From Campylobacter portucalensis (GTDB lineage Bacteria; Campylobacterota; Campylobacteria; Campylobacterales; Campylobacteraceae), in contig NZ_VWSJ01000015.1 in NCBI RefSeq assembly GCF_009690845.1, forward strand, positions 1 to 61,520: a stretch of 61,520 nucleotides of DNA. Direction: 5' to 3'. The position numbers and the translations under genes were made by a program. The notes beneath the pieces are model-generated. The model did no database searches and was not told where the DNA came from. It saw only the letters and a list, made by a program, of their open reading frames with translations. Positions within the stretch are counted from its first letter, which is position 1. Each line of letters opens with the position of its first letter. Below are positions 20,195 through 32,200 of this stretch, piece by piece.

Positions 20195-21649
20195 TTAAAT
20201 TTTAAATTTATTTTTTAAATTTTGATAGTAAGATATTTGATCTTTTTTGATAATCCTTATATAGTTTGTGCTACCAGCCACACCTGTTGGAAATCCAGCA
20301 GTCATAATATAGGTTAAATTTTCATCAATATACCCCTCTTTATAAGCATCCACAATACTATCAGCAATCAAAAAATCTACATCCACTTTAAGTTTTACCA
20401 TTATAGGATTAACGCCCCAAGCAAGAGTTAAAAAATGAGCCGTCTCTTCATCATGAGTTATAGCATAAATTTCCATTGATGGTCTATTTCTAGCCATTTT
20501 TATAGCAGAACGCCCTGAACCTGTTATGGATAAAATAGCTGTTGCGTTTAAATTTTTAGCAAGAGATACTGAACTAAATGCAACCATATCTGTCTCATCA
20601 AAACACTCTAAATTTTTATTAAAAGGATAAATTTTCTCAACCTCTTTTATAGTATTACTCATCGCTTTTACAACCTGAGCAGGATGCTTTCCAACTGCAC
20701 TCTCTTCACTTAACATCACTGCATCACTTCCATCTAAAACAGCATTTGCAACATCACTTATCTCTGCCCTTGTTGCACTTTCATTTTGAGTCATAGAAAG
20801 CATCATTTGAGTAGCTGTTATAACAGGTTTTGCTTTTTGATTAGCCTTTTTAATGATCATTTTTTGGATATTTGGCACTTCATAATACGGCACCTCTATT
20901 CCGAGATCACCTCTTGCTACCATAATTCCATCACTTGCTTCTATAATCTCATCTATATTTTCAACTGCATCAAATTTTTCAATCTTAGCAAAAATTCTAG
21001 CCTTGCTTCCAAGTTCATCTAAAATTCTTCTCACTCTTAAAACATCCGTAGCACTTTGGACGAAAGAAACTGCCACAAAATGCACTCCATTTTTAACGCC
21101 CCACTCTAAATCTGACATATCTTTTGGAGTTATAACATCTATATTTAATCTCGTATTTGGAAAATTCACGCCCTTATTTGAAGTCAAAATTCCACCATTT
21201 TCAAGTACCGCACAAATCTCTTCACTGCTTACTTTCTCAACTCTTGCCCTAATAGCACCATCATAAAGATAAATGTATTCTCCTTCTTTTATTAGCGGTA
21301 AAATTTCTGGATGATTTATGCAAAGCCTATAGTTTTTATCATCAATTTTTTCGCCAATAATTTCATCTCTAACAAAAATCAATCTATCGCCTGGATTTAA
21401 TCTAAACATCTCTTTTAGCTTACCCACTCTAACCTTTGGTCCGCTAATATCTTGCAAAATTCCTACTCTTTTTTTAAGTATGCTCTCAGCCTTGCGAATT
21501 TTCTCTAAATTTGACTTATGATAATCATGATCTCCATGACTAAAATTCATCCTAAAAGCATTTACTCCTGATTTTATCAAATCCACAATTGTTTCTAAGT
21601 TATCACTAGCTGGGCCTATTGTAGCTAAAATTTTAGTCTTTTTTCTCAT
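20195..21649 (-). CDS. pyk: Pyruvate kinase
   Basis: Converts phosphoenolpyruvate and ADP to pyruvate and ATP in the cytoplasm. Motifs are ATIGPAS at the N-terminus, FRMNFSHG, the Lys-bearing FAKIEKFDAVENIDEI, ARGDLGIEVP, and TATQMMLSM with the SEESAVGKHP segment. Length (484 residues) is typical. The ATG follows AAGGAC. Campylobacter usually lacks a complete upper glycolysis, so the enzyme probably serves the gluconeogenic and anaplerotic node with pycB and mqo encoded nearby. Confidence 0.95.
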   Translation of the reverse strand: MRKKTKILATIGPASDNLETIVDLIKSGVNAFRMNFSHGDHDYHKSNLEKIRKAESILKKRVGILQDISGPKVRVGKLKEMFRLNPGDRLIFVRDEIIGEKIDDKNYRLCINHPEILPLIKEGEYIYLYDGAIRARVEKVSSEEICAVLENGGILTSNKGVNFPNTRLNIDVITPKDMSDLEWGVKNGVHFVAVSFVQSATDVLRVRRILDELGSKARIFAKIEKFDAVENIDEIIEASDGIMVARGDLGIEVPYYEVPNIQKMIIKKANQKAKPVITATQMMLSMTQNESATRAEISDVANAVLDGSDAVMLSEESAVGKHPAQVVKAMSNTIKEVEKIYPFNKNLECFDETDMVAFSSVSLAKNLNATAILSITGSGRSAIKMARNRPSMEIYAITHDEETAHFLTLAWGVNPIMVKLKVDVDFLIADSIVDAYKEGYIDENLTYIMTAGFPTGVAGSTNYIRIIKKDQISYYQNLKNKFKI

Positions 21650-21658
21650 TATCGTCCT

Positions 21659-22357
21659 TTAATTATTTATTTTTTTAAAGATAAAAATAATTTTATCAGC
21701 CTTTTTTTTGCTATAAAGATTTATATTTTTAACATTTAAAAGCTTTAAATTTAAATTATTTTGTATAAAACTCTTTTGATGAAAAACCTGAGTTATGGTT
21801 TTTTTAATTTTATAAAAACAATCTTTTCGTTTTTCAAACAATATCATATCTGTTTTTAAAATTTCATTCTCAAAAACAGCATCTATAATAAGAGAATTTC
21901 CATCCTCATCTTCTTCATAAAGCAACCCTTGAGCAATCTCTTCAAATCCAAATTTCGTATTAATATCAAAAATAAAATATCCATTTTCATTTAACAACTC
22001 TGGAATTTTAGATAAAAATTCAACCATTTCATCTTTTTTCATATAGTTTAAAACATCAAAACTAGATATTATTAAATCAAATTTTTCATTAAGCTCAAAT
22101 ATGCTTAAATTTTTAGCATTAAGTCCATTTTTTAACGCTAAATTTACCATCTCATCGCTCTTATCTAAACACAACATCTTAAATTTATGTGCTAATCTTA
22201 AAGCCAAATCACCAGCTCCACAACCAAAATCAAGCCCCTTAAATCCACTAAATTTAAGATTAGAAATTTCATCTAAATAAATTTCATAAAGCCTATTTTT
22301 AGCCTCATTTAGTCCAAGAATAGGCTCGATTTTAGCGTAAAAATCAAGATCATTCAT
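21659..22357 (-). CDS. Class I SAM-dependent methyltransferase, substrate unknown
   Basis: 232 residues with a Rossmann-fold methyltransferase core. Motif I is GLDFGCGAGDLALRLA (about residues 40-55), followed by an acidic motif II (LCLDKSDEMV) and a motif IV-like segment FDLIISSFDVLNYM. The C-terminal half resembles small-molecule methyltransferases of the ubiE/Tam type. Substrate cannot be read from sequence. It overlaps mqo by eight bases and precedes pyk in the same direction by nine bases, so it may be cotranscribed with mqo. Confidence 0.8.
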   Translation of the reverse strand: MNDLDFYAKIEPILGLNEAKNRLYEIYLDEISNLKFSGFKGLDFGCGAGDLALRLAHKFKMLCLDKSDEMVNLALKNGLNAKNLSIFELNEKFDLIISSFDVLNYMKKDEMVEFLSKIPELLNENGYFIFDINTKFGFEEIAQGLLYEEDEDGNSLIIDAVFENEILKTDMILFEKRKDCFYKIKKTITQVFHQKSFIQNNLNLKLLNVKNINLYSKKKADKIIFIFKKINN

Positions 22358-23702
22358 CTACTAACTCATTTTTAAATTTATTTTCATCAAAATTTTTACC
22401 CAAATAATCACAAACTATTTTTGCATCCCTGTAAGCATTTCCTAGACAACTTGTAGCTCCTGGACTTGGCGTCATATTAAAGATTACACCATCGATTTCA
22501 TTTACAGAAAACTCGCCAAATTCAAGTTTTTTACTCTTTTTATTTAAAACTTGCGGTCTAACCCCACCAAAACCTCTAGCAAAATAAATTTCACTCTCTT
22601 TTAAAGATGGAATAATTTTTCTAGCATCTTTAACAAAAAGTTTAACCCCTAAGCCAGGAATTTCAAAAGCTATATTTCTAAATAAATAATTTCTAATCTC
22701 CCCATCTTTTAATAAATCATAAAATATACTCACAATCTCTTTACTTAAATTTAGAGTTTTTGCCCACTCGCATGAACTTTGCAGACATCCGTGATATCTT
22801 TCTAATTTTGGAAGAGGAAGTGCAGTTGGACCAAATCTCGTACAACCATTTGCCAAAATATCAGGATCTGCGTGCAGTGCAGCAAAAGGAAGTTTTGGAT
22901 TTTGCACCATATAAACTTTGCCATTTAAAAGTTTTTCTTTTGTTAAGAAAAAACTACCTGCCATAGAAACAGAGCCTATATCTTTTCCAACGCCCATTTT
23001 ATGAGCTAAATATAAAGAGTGAGCTCCTGCATTTACCACTACAAAATCAGCACTAATTGATTTTTTATTTTTAGTTTTTAAATAAAATCTATCGCCTATT
23101 TTATCGATAATCTCAACTTCGGTATTTAGATAAACATCACAAATTTTATTTTCAACTTTTTTTGCATTTTCTATCAAACTAACGGCCATAGCACCAAAAT
23201 CAACAGTCGTAAAAACTTCGCCTGTTGTTCCCATAGCTACGATATTTTCATCTCTTTCTTCGCCATTTTCTTTAAAAACCAGTCTTGGCTCTATCTCTTT
23301 TAATCTATTCTTATCAAAAAGCTCTAAATACGGATATAAACTTTTAAAATCTTCAAATCTATTTTTTATAATATCAACCTCTTTTTCCCCCACACCCATA
23401 GCTAATTTTTGAGTTTTAAAAGCAAATTTTTCACCATAATTATTATTTATGATATATCTACTTATCATATCTGCTTTTGCTTTTACAGATTTAGCTTTTT
23501 CAAGAGTGTAATTTGTCTCTATATCTCCACAATGAATCGTTTGAGAATTTGCACTAGCTTTTGTATTTAAAGTCCCAATACCTTCATACTTTTCAACTAT
23601 CGCTAAACTCTTTATATTGCTAAATTTAGCAAGCTCATATAAAAGTGCTGATCCGCTTATACCGCCACCGATAACAACAACCTCATAATGCTTTTCTTCC
23701 AT
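22350..23702 (-). CDS. mqo: Malate:quinone oxidoreductase
   Basis: FAD enzyme at the inner face of the membrane that oxidises malate to oxaloacetate and passes electrons to menaquinone; it replaces or supplements malate dehydrogenase in the TCA cycle. The N-terminal FAD loop is VVVIGGGISGSAL, then ANSQTIHCGDIE, and a C-terminal segment TPSPGATSCLGNA closes the flavin site. The length (450 residues) suits the short epsilonproteobacterial Mqo. A GTG at 23708 is also open, but it lies inside the AAGGAG site; the ATG at 23702 is the sensible start. Other FAD oxidoreductases of the LhgO type are the main alternative. Confidence 0.82.
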   Translation of the reverse strand: MEEKHYEVVVIGGGISGSALLYELAKFSNIKSLAIVEKYEGIGTLNTKASANSQTIHCGDIETNYTLEKAKSVKAKADMISRYIINNNYGEKFAFKTQKLAMGVGEKEVDIIKNRFEDFKSLYPYLELFDKNRLKEIEPRLVFKENGEERDENIVAMGTTGEVFTTVDFGAMAVSLIENAKKVENKICDVYLNTEVEIIDKIGDRFYLKTKNKKSISADFVVVNAGAHSLYLAHKMGVGKDIGSVSMAGSFFLTKEKLLNGKVYMVQNPKLPFAALHADPDILANGCTRFGPTALPLPKLERYHGCLQSSCEWAKTLNLSKEIVSIFYDLLKDGEIRNYLFRNIAFEIPGLGVKLFVKDARKIIPSLKESEIYFARGFGGVRPQVLNKKSKKLEFGEFSVNEIDGVIFNMTPSPGATSCLGNAYRDAKIVCDYLGKNFDENKFKNELVDE

Positions 23703-23895
23703 ACACACTCCTTTAAAATATTTTGCTAATTTTATTTAAAATTCTCTTAAAATATTGTAAATTTAATAACTAACTTAAAAAATAAAATATATATAAAGCT
23801 ACAAGCAAAAATTTTATGAATTTTTAGAAATTTCAGCTTAAACAATGATAATTTTAGTTAGAATTATGTCTGAAATTTTTTATTAAAGGCTACAT

Positions 23896-25671
23896 ATGGC
23901 AAAGAAATTTATTGATATTATGGATACTACTTTTAGAGATGGTTTTCAATCCGTATTTGGTGCAAGAGTTTTGATGAATGATTTTTTACCAGCAGTTAGT
24001 GCAGCAAAAGAAGCAGGAATCACTCATTTTGAATTTGGTGGAGGAGCTAGATTTCAGAGTTTGTATTTTTATTTAAATGAAGATGCTTTTAAGATGATGG
24101 ATAATTTTAGACAAATTGTTGGAGATGAGGCAAATCTACAAACCCTAAGCCGTGGTGTAAATACAGTAACTTTGGATACTGGAAGTCGAGAGATGGTAGA
24201 TTTGCACGCAAAACTTTTTAAAAAGCACGGAACTACTACAATTAGAAATTTTGATGCTTTAAATGACGTTGAAAATTTAAAATACTCAGGCGAAAGGATT
24301 GTTTATCACGGCTTAAAACATGAAATTGTAGTAACTATGATGGATTTGCCACCAGGATGCAAAGGAGCTCACGATGCTGAATTTTATGAAAAAACCCTAA
24401 AAGAGATTTTAAAAAGCGAAATTCCTTTTGATAGTATATGCTTTAAAGATGCAAGCGGAACCTCAAGTCCTGAAAAAGTCTATCAAACAATAAAAATGGC
24501 TAGAAAACTTCTACCTTCAAGCACTCACATCAGACTTCACACTCACGAAACTGCAGGTGTTAGTGTGGCTTGCTATTTAGCAGCTTTAGATGCAGGTGTC
24601 GATGGTATCGATTTGGCTGCTTATCCAGTAAGCGGTGGAACAAGTCAGCCTGATATTTTAACAATGCTTCACGCCGTAAAAGGCAAAAATTATGATTTAG
24701 GCGGACTCGAAATTGACAAAATTTTAAAATACGAAGAAGTTTTAAATGAGTGTTTAAAAGAGTATTTTATCCCGCCTGAAGCTACGCAAGTTAGCCCTCT
24801 AATACCTTTTTCGCCTATGCCAGGAGGAGCTCTAACAGCAAATACTCAAATGATGAGAGATAACAACATTCTAGATAAATTCCCACAAATTATAAAAGCT
24901 ATGCGTGAAGTTGTAGAAAAAGGCGGATATGGCACAAGTGTAACTCCTGTAAGTCAATTCTACTTCCAACAAGCTTTTAACAACGTAATGTTTGGAAATT
25001 GGAACAAAATAGCAGAAGGTTATGGCAAAATGGTACTTGGATATTTTGGTAAAACTCCAGTAAAAGCTGATCAAGAAATTATCAACCTTGCTAGCAAACA
25101 GCTAAATTTAGAGCCTACAACAAAATCAGCAATCGATGTAGCCGATCAAGATAAAACAAAAACTATCAAATACGCCAAAGAAATTTTAGAAAACGAAGGC
25201 ATAGAAACTTCAGAAGAAAACATCTTTATAGTACTAGCTTGTAAAGAAAAAGGCATAGCATTCCTAAAAGGAAACGCCGATGTTAAAGTCAGAAAAGGTG
25301 AGCAACTTGAGCATAAAAAATTAGCCAAACAAGGTGCTTATACCGTTGTAGTAAATGGCGAAAAATACAACGTAAACGTAGCTTACGGACATAATTCACA
25401 AATAAAAGTAAAAGATTTTGAGCCTGTAAAAACAGAAAGTAAAATTACAGCAAAAAGTAGTAAAGATATATGTGCTGAAATTTCAGCCAATGTATTTAAA
25501 GTCCTAGTTAAAAGTGGCGAAAATGTGAAAAAAAACCAACCACTTTTGATATTAGAAGCCATGAAAATGGAAATAGAAGTTATCTCTCCAAATGATGGAA
25601 TCATAAAAGAAGTCTTAGTCGATGTTGGTATGAGTATAGAAAGTGGCGAAGTTTTAGCTAGATTTTCTTAA
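23896..25671 (+). CDS. pycB: Pyruvate carboxylase subunit B / oxaloacetate decarboxylase alpha-type
   Basis: Carboxyltransferase plus biotin carrier subunit, 591 residues. The TIM-barrel domain opens with DIMDTTFRDGFQS, contains the metal-binding HTHETAG, and is followed by a conserved PycA/OadA domain. The C-terminal biotinyl domain carries EAMKMEIE, with the biotin-accepting Lys. In Campylobacter such subunits work with a separate biotin carboxylase (PycA) to make oxaloacetate from pyruvate. No pycA is in this window, and an oxaloacetate decarboxylase role cannot be excluded. An AAAGG site precedes the ATG. Neighbouring mqo and pyk act on the same metabolites. Confidence 0.9.
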   Translation: MAKKFIDIMDTTFRDGFQSVFGARVLMNDFLPAVSAAKEAGITHFEFGGGARFQSLYFYLNEDAFKMMDNFRQIVGDEANLQTLSRGVNTVTLDTGSREMVDLHAKLFKKHGTTTIRNFDALNDVENLKYSGERIVYHGLKHEIVVTMMDLPPGCKGAHDAEFYEKTLKEILKSEIPFDSICFKDASGTSSPEKVYQTIKMARKLLPSSTHIRLHTHETAGVSVACYLAALDAGVDGIDLAAYPVSGGTSQPDILTMLHAVKGKNYDLGGLEIDKILKYEEVLNECLKEYFIPPEATQVSPLIPFSPMPGGALTANTQMMRDNNILDKFPQIIKAMREVVEKGGYGTSVTPVSQFYFQQAFNNVMFGNWNKIAEGYGKMVLGYFGKTPVKADQEIINLASKQLNLEPTTKSAIDVADQDKTKTIKYAKEILENEGIETSEENIFIVLACKEKGIAFLKGNADVKVRKGEQLEHKKLAKQGAYTVVVNGEKYNVNVAYGHNSQIKVKDFEPVKTESKITAKSSKDICAEISANVFKVLVKSGENVKKNQPLLILEAMKMEIEVISPNDGIIKEVLVDVGMSIESGEVLARFS

Positions 25672-25675
25672 TCCT

Positions 25676-25691
25676 CCCCTTTTTAAAGGGG
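25676..25691 (+). terminator. Putative hairpin terminator after pycB
   Basis: CCCCTTT (25676-25682) pairs with AAAGGGG (25685-25691) around TT, five bases after the pycB stop. The stem is GC-rich for this genome. No long T run follows, so intrinsic termination may be weak. Confidence 0.5.
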
Positions 25692-26163
25692 ACTACTAAG
25701 ACTTAATTGCTTTAATAAAGAGTATTATAAAAGCTTCAAAAATGTGATTGTAAATAATCAAAATATAAAAGTAAATTTAAAACCTAAAAATTTAATCGAT
25801 ATTTAACTTACTAGAGTTAGTAAATTTATGCATACATACAAACTTTTTTGCCGATAAAATTTAGTTACTTCTAGCAAGTTACCATATATGAGTAAAAACT
25901 TAAAAATTTATCCTCAAAAGTGCGAATTACATTTAAACATTTTTTTAAAAGCTAAATTTACACAAAACAAAATATATATTATAAAATTTGCATTTTAATT
26001 TGTTTGATTATATATTTTTGATTATTTAAAGACTAAAACGCATCTCAAAGCCACAAAAGCTATTATTATAAATAGATCAAATTTAAACAATATTATTTAT
26101 AATTCTATTTAAAATTACTTTTTAACAATCTCTATTTTTATTGATATTTAAAAAAAATTATCT

Positions 26164-26169
26164 TATAAT
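26164..26169 (+). promoter_or_regulatory. Putative -10 box for the trimeric autotransporter
   Basis: TATAAT with a T/A-rich upstream region, 41 bases before the ATG at 26211. The ribosome binding site AAGGAAA lies at about 26200-26206. Confidence 0.5.
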
Positions 26170-26210
26170 ATGGCATTTTAATATCAATAATAATTCTTTA
26201 AGGAAAAAAT

Positions 26211-29200
26211 ATGAATAAAAGTTTTAAGATTAAATATAATATAAAAACATCTCAAGTAAAAGCCGTTCCTGAGATAGCTAAAAACTGTCAATCTTCTACC
26301 ACAACGGGGGGGGGGGTACGAGCTTATTTAGGACATTTTCACTTGCGTTGTTGATGAGTGGGATATTATCAAGTGCGGCATATGGTTATACTTTGTGGCT
26401 AAATGGTCCAAGCAACATAGGAAATTTTAAAAATGGTGATTTAAATGAAGGATCAAAAGTTTGGTTTGGCGAATGGAATGATAAAACTCATACCGTTTCA
26501 AATGAATCAACAATATTAACAAGTACAATGAATAAAACGGGGGCTAATACTTCATTTAGAAATAAGGACTTTAACGAAACAGTAGCTATTGGTTCACGTG
26601 CGGTTGCTGGTGGTAATTCTTCAACAGCAATAGGATTTCAAGCTATTACTGGGGATAATGTGAACAAGAAAGCTGCTGAGAACCATAACCGTGAAGGTGT
26701 TGCTATAGGATATAAAGCATTTGCTCAAGGAAACGAGGCAACCTCAATTGGTAATGATACGGTAGCTTGGGGAAATTCAAGTATAGCTATAGGAACGGAT
26801 AATGTTTCTGGAGATGAAAGCCTTCGTAAAGCTCTAAGTAGAGATGTATTTAGACTATTCTATAATGCAAGATCAAATTTTAATGATACAGGAAGTTATG
26901 CTGCGACTAAATTTAATAAGGCTGGACATATAGAAAATGGTAAAAAACAAACAGTAATGGCTGATGCAGATGGAATATTATATAGTAAAGATTTTGATGA
27001 TTATAATAGTCAAGACAAAGGGGAAGCACTTTCTAAAAAAGATGGAAAAATATACATAAGAAAAAAAGGAAATGACGGAAATCCTAGTTATAATGCTGGA
27101 TATTATGTTTATCATCAAGGAATTTTTTATGAAGCTCAAGGTGATATACTGAAAGAAATAAACAAAGACTATAAAAGCACTAACAACAAAAACTATAAAC
27201 AAACAATAGAAGAAATACAAAAACTACCAGACTGGCAAAGATATCAAAATCATAAAAAAGAGGTTGATGAAGCGTATCAAGAGTATTTGAAAGATAACAG
27301 AAGATTTAAGACTCATACATGGGCAAAAGGAAACAATGCAATAGCACTTGGAGCTAGATCGATAGCCTATGGGGATTATTCAACAGCACTAGGAACATTA
27401 GCTATAGCAAACAGGGATTATTCAACAGCACTAGGAACAAACACAATAGCATTTGGCACAAAATCACTAGCTGTTGGTAATGAAGCTTATGTGTACGAAG
27501 ATGAGTCAGTCGGTATAGGTAATAACGTCCAAGCTCTATATACAGGTTCAATGGTATATGGTAGAAATGCTTATGCAGGCGGAAAAGGGTCATTAGCTAT
27601 TGGATCAAATGTATTTTCAAATGTAATTATGAAAGAAGATGAAATTAAACAATTAGAAAAAATTTACGAAGGTAATTCTACTGATATTACATTAAATAAA
27701 TTTCTAGAATCAAATGTGCAATCAAATTACGTTGCTAAATTAGAAGATCAATACAGTTCTGGTGAAAAAAAAGCACAAAGAGATCAAGACAGTGAAGGAA
27801 GATTTAATAATGGCTCAATAGCGATAGGATCATACTCAATAGCAAATGGAGATAATTCATTAGCAATAGGTAGATTTGCTTACGCGAAAAATGACAAAGC
27901 TTTTGCAATAGGTCAAGCAGCTTATGCAAAAAATAGCAAAAGTTTTGCTATTGGTTATGGAGCAAAATCATTAAATAATGACTCAATTGCATTTGGATCA
28001 TTATCGAGAGTAGAAGCTCCTTCATCACTGGCATTAGGTATAGATACAAAAGTTTTAAAAGAAATGCCAGTGGAACTTATGACTGAAGAAAATAAAAAGA
28101 AAAATAAAGATTCTAACTTTACAATACCTGTTGAAAATGCAATGGCAATAGGAAATAATGCAAAGGCCTATTATTTAAATTCAATAGCTCTAGGAGTAAA
28201 TGCAAAAACTGATTACACTCAAACTGAAATGGCACAAGATGCATGGGCACCAAAATATGCAATATCGCTTCCATCATCAGAAAAAATTGGTTACTTATCA
28301 GTTGGTGGAAAAAATGCCGAAAGACGTATAGTAAATGTAGCACCAGGCTATAGTGATACGGATGCTGTAAACGTATCACAATTAAAAGCATTAGAAGAAG
28401 CTATTTTATATGGCAATACATTAGATGATGATAGCGATATTAATCATGGAGTTAAGTATTTATCAGTTAAGGGGTTAGATGAATTAAAAAATTTAGTAAC
28501 AAAAAAACATGATTACGAAAACTATACTAAAATAAAAAAAGATTATTTGAAATTAAAACTTAGAAAAGTTATAAATCAAGAAGATATAAATTTAACAAAA
28601 ATGGAAGCAAAACTAGAAAAGTATGATAAAAAATACACTGATTTTAAAAAGACTGCATCTAAATTAAAAGAACTAGATGAACAAATGAGTCAACAAGGCT
28701 ATGGACCAACATATCCTAATAATTACGATGCAGAACAAAAAGAAAAACTGAAAAAAGATTGGTATAATCAACTTTTCGTAGATATTGAAAATGCAGAAAA
28801 AATAGATAAATCAGATGAAAATATTAATAAATTAATAACTGAAGACGATCAAGAAAAATTAAAAAACTCTAATTTCTTTAGTGACGGAGCAAAAAAATCA
28901 GGTTCGATTGCAATAGGAGTAGGAGCTTTAGCTAATTCTAGTGAATCTATCGTTATTGGTAAAAATGCAAAGATAGAAAATGACGCAGCTCAAAATACAG
29001 TACTACTTGGTAATAACACCTCATCTGCTACTGCCAACGCCGTCGCATTGGGTAACTATTCGGTTGCAGATAGAACACCTGAACCGGCTAGTAAATTAAG
29101 TGCTCAACAAAAATCTAATACATATATAACTGACGAATTGGCAAAATTAATAGACGACCATCATATGTATGCAGCAGTCTCTGTTGGTCGTTATGGCGGA

Positions 29201-32200
29201 GATTTGGAAGATCTTAAGAACAGTACTGATGCAAAAGCAAAGGAAAACCAAAAAAAATATGAAAAATGGGTAAAAGAGAATGCTGTTCTCAAAGAGACAA
29301 AACCTGATGAATATGAGAAACAAAGGCTCGAAGAAGCAGCGAAGGTTAAAAAATTCGCCTTAAGAAAAATAGTAAACGTAGCACCAGGTACAAAAGACAC
29401 AGACGTTGTTATCCTTGCTCAATTAAAAGAGGGTGTAAAACAAGCAAGAGGGCATTATGTATCTGTAAATGGTACTAGTCAAGAAGATAATTCAAATTAT
29501 AACAACGATGGAGCAACTAAAAGGGGAGCTATAGCAATAGGAGAAGGAGCACAATCAAAGGCACAAAATGCAGTAGTAATAGGAAAAAATGTAAGTCTTG
29601 ATGTTCCTAATTCTTTTGTATTGGGTTCAGATAATACAGTTACACAAAATGATAGAGGTTTAAATCATGCGGTTGTTGTTATGGGTAGTGGTACAACATT
29701 AAGAAATTCAAGAGCTTCTATAGCTATAGGTGCAGTTAAAGCAAATAATGGAAACCACATAAAAGATGGTACTAGAATTGAAGGTACACTTATAGAAAAT
29801 TCAGAATGGTCAACAGTAATTGGTAATAAAGCTACAATCTACAATGCAACTGATTCGCTTGCATTAGGTAATAATATTAAAGTTTATGCTAATAAAACAG
29901 AAGTTGATAAAAAAAATAGAATTGCTAATAATAAAAATAAGAAAAATAGTAACCTTATCATAATAGGTAATGGTGCTAAAGCAGCACAAGCTGGAGATAG
30001 TGTTGTTATTGGTGCTGGAGCTGTAGCATTAAATGGAGATGAAGCAAAACACGAATATAAAGAGGTAAAAAATTCTGTAGCGATAGGAAAAGGTGCGACT
30101 ACTAAAGTTTCGGGTGCAGTAGCAATAGGTAGTGGTTCAAAAGTAGAAGAAGCAGCAGGAGATTCAATAGCTATAGGTAAAGAATCTGAAGCAACAGCTA
30201 AAGAAACAGCAAACAAAGAAGCAACTGTAATTGTTGGCAAGCAAAATATTAAATTTAACTGGTCAGGTGGAGTAAGTAGCAATAATAATGATAATAATAA
30301 AAAGACAGTATTTAGTGTAGGTAGAAATGGTGTAGAGCGTAAAATCAAAAATGTTGCAGCAGGAGATGTAACAAAAAATTCAACAGATGCTGTAAATGGA
30401 AGTCAGCTATATGCAGTAGCAGATGAATTTTCTAAGTTGGCTATAGATGTATTGGGTGCTAAGGCTGAAAACGCTAATAATAAATTTGGATTTAAAAAAT
30501 CAAATTTTGAAGTTGTAAAATATAATGGTAATACAAACCCGCAATCACCAAAAGAAATGACTTTTAAAAATGCTATTGATGAAAATATAAAAGCAATTAA
30601 TAAAGGAATTGTAATTGGGGATGCCGACAATAACAGAACTCATTATTTAGGAGATACATTAACAATTAAAGCTGGCAATATAGATAAACAAACATCTGAC
30701 AAACTTGGATATAGTAGTAATAACATTAAAGTAAAATATCAACCAAATAGTGGAGAATTTTTAATAGGAATAAAAGATGATCCAACATTTAAAAAAGTAG
30801 AGTTAGAAGAAAAACAAGAATATGAAAAAAACGATAAAGTTAAAGAAAACGAATTAATAACTAAAAGATACTTAAAAGGTGCATTATCAAATGTAGCGTC
30901 AAGTTTTAGTGTTAAAGGGGATAAGCCAAGCGAGGGAGAATCTCAAAGTCTTGAAATAAATTCTACAAATAAGACATTAAATATTAATGGTGGATCAAAT
31001 ATTACAACAACTGTTGATCGTCAAAACCAAAAGATTACAGTTGGTCTCAATAAGGATTTAAAAGATATTAATTCTATAACATTAAAAAATAGTAACGATA
31101 ACAACAAAACAGTAAAAATAACTGTTGATGATTTAGGTAATGTTAGTGTTAATCACGGTGATAAGAATGTTTCAAAAATAGCTACTGCAACAGATATTGA
31201 TAAGTTATCTAAATATACATTAACATTTACAGCAGATAACAACTCGGCAGAATTTAAAAGAGCTAATGATTCTAATAAAACTGTTAAAATTTCAGGAGGA
31301 TCTAATATAACTGTTTCTTTAAAACACTCTGAAAATAACAACACAGGAACATTTACAATAAGTGCTAATCAAACAGATACAATTGATGCAAATGCTGGAA
31401 CTAGAATAAATAAAGATAATGAAGAAAAACACCCAGATAGATTAACAACAGAAAAAGCAGTTGTTGATTATGTAAAAAGTCAAATATCTGAAGGCACAAA
31501 AACATTAGAAGATGACTTTTTAAGAGTTACTGGAGAAAATATAAATGGTCATAAAAAAGAGTTTGGTTCAAATATCGGCATTGAAAAAATTGAGCTTAAT
31601 GAAGATGAAACAGAAGGTACCAGTGAATTAATACAAGCCAAAGCCTTAGTGGGCTACCTAAAAGGCACAGGGGATAAATCTGTTAAACTTTCTGATTCCG
31701 CAAAAACACAAGCGATAGGTGAAGGCTCTATTTCTATCGGACATAATGCCATATCAAAAAACGAAGGATCCATTGCTATTGGCTATAACTCTGAGGCTTC
31801 TAATAGCGGTGCAATCTCTATCGGTCAGGATTCAACCGTGTTGGGAACGAGTTCTGTCGCTGTAGGTAAAGAAAATAATGTCAAAGGTAATTTCTCTTTT
31901 GTATTAGGTGAAGGAAATACACTTGATAAAGAACAAACCTATGTCATCGGTTCGGATAATGAAATCAGCGGTGCTAAAAACATTGCTATAGGACTAGGCA
32001 ATACAGTAGGTGGCAATGAAAACATCGTTTTAGGCTCTCAAGTAGATCTCAAAGATGATGTAGAAAGTGCGATTGTATTAGGTGATAAGTCAATAGGAGT
32101 ATCTAATGCTGTATCGGTAGGGAATGCTTCAACAAAAAGAAGGATTGTATTTGTCGATACCCCGCAAGGCAAATATGATGCCGTTAATAAAAAATATGTA

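Larger units (their letters stand above)
25672..26210. other. 539-base AT-rich gap before the giant adhesin gene
   Basis: Contains a hairpin just after pycB and a -10 box just before the adhesin start. Between them I see only short AT-rich reading frames broken by stops, with no ribosome binding site and no recognisable gene fragment. It is probably the leader and promoter region of the adhesin. Confidence 0.6.

Noticed and set aside
25672-26160. Possible gene fragment between pycB and the adhesin
   Set aside because: Short readable stretches are broken by stops in every frame and lack start signals.
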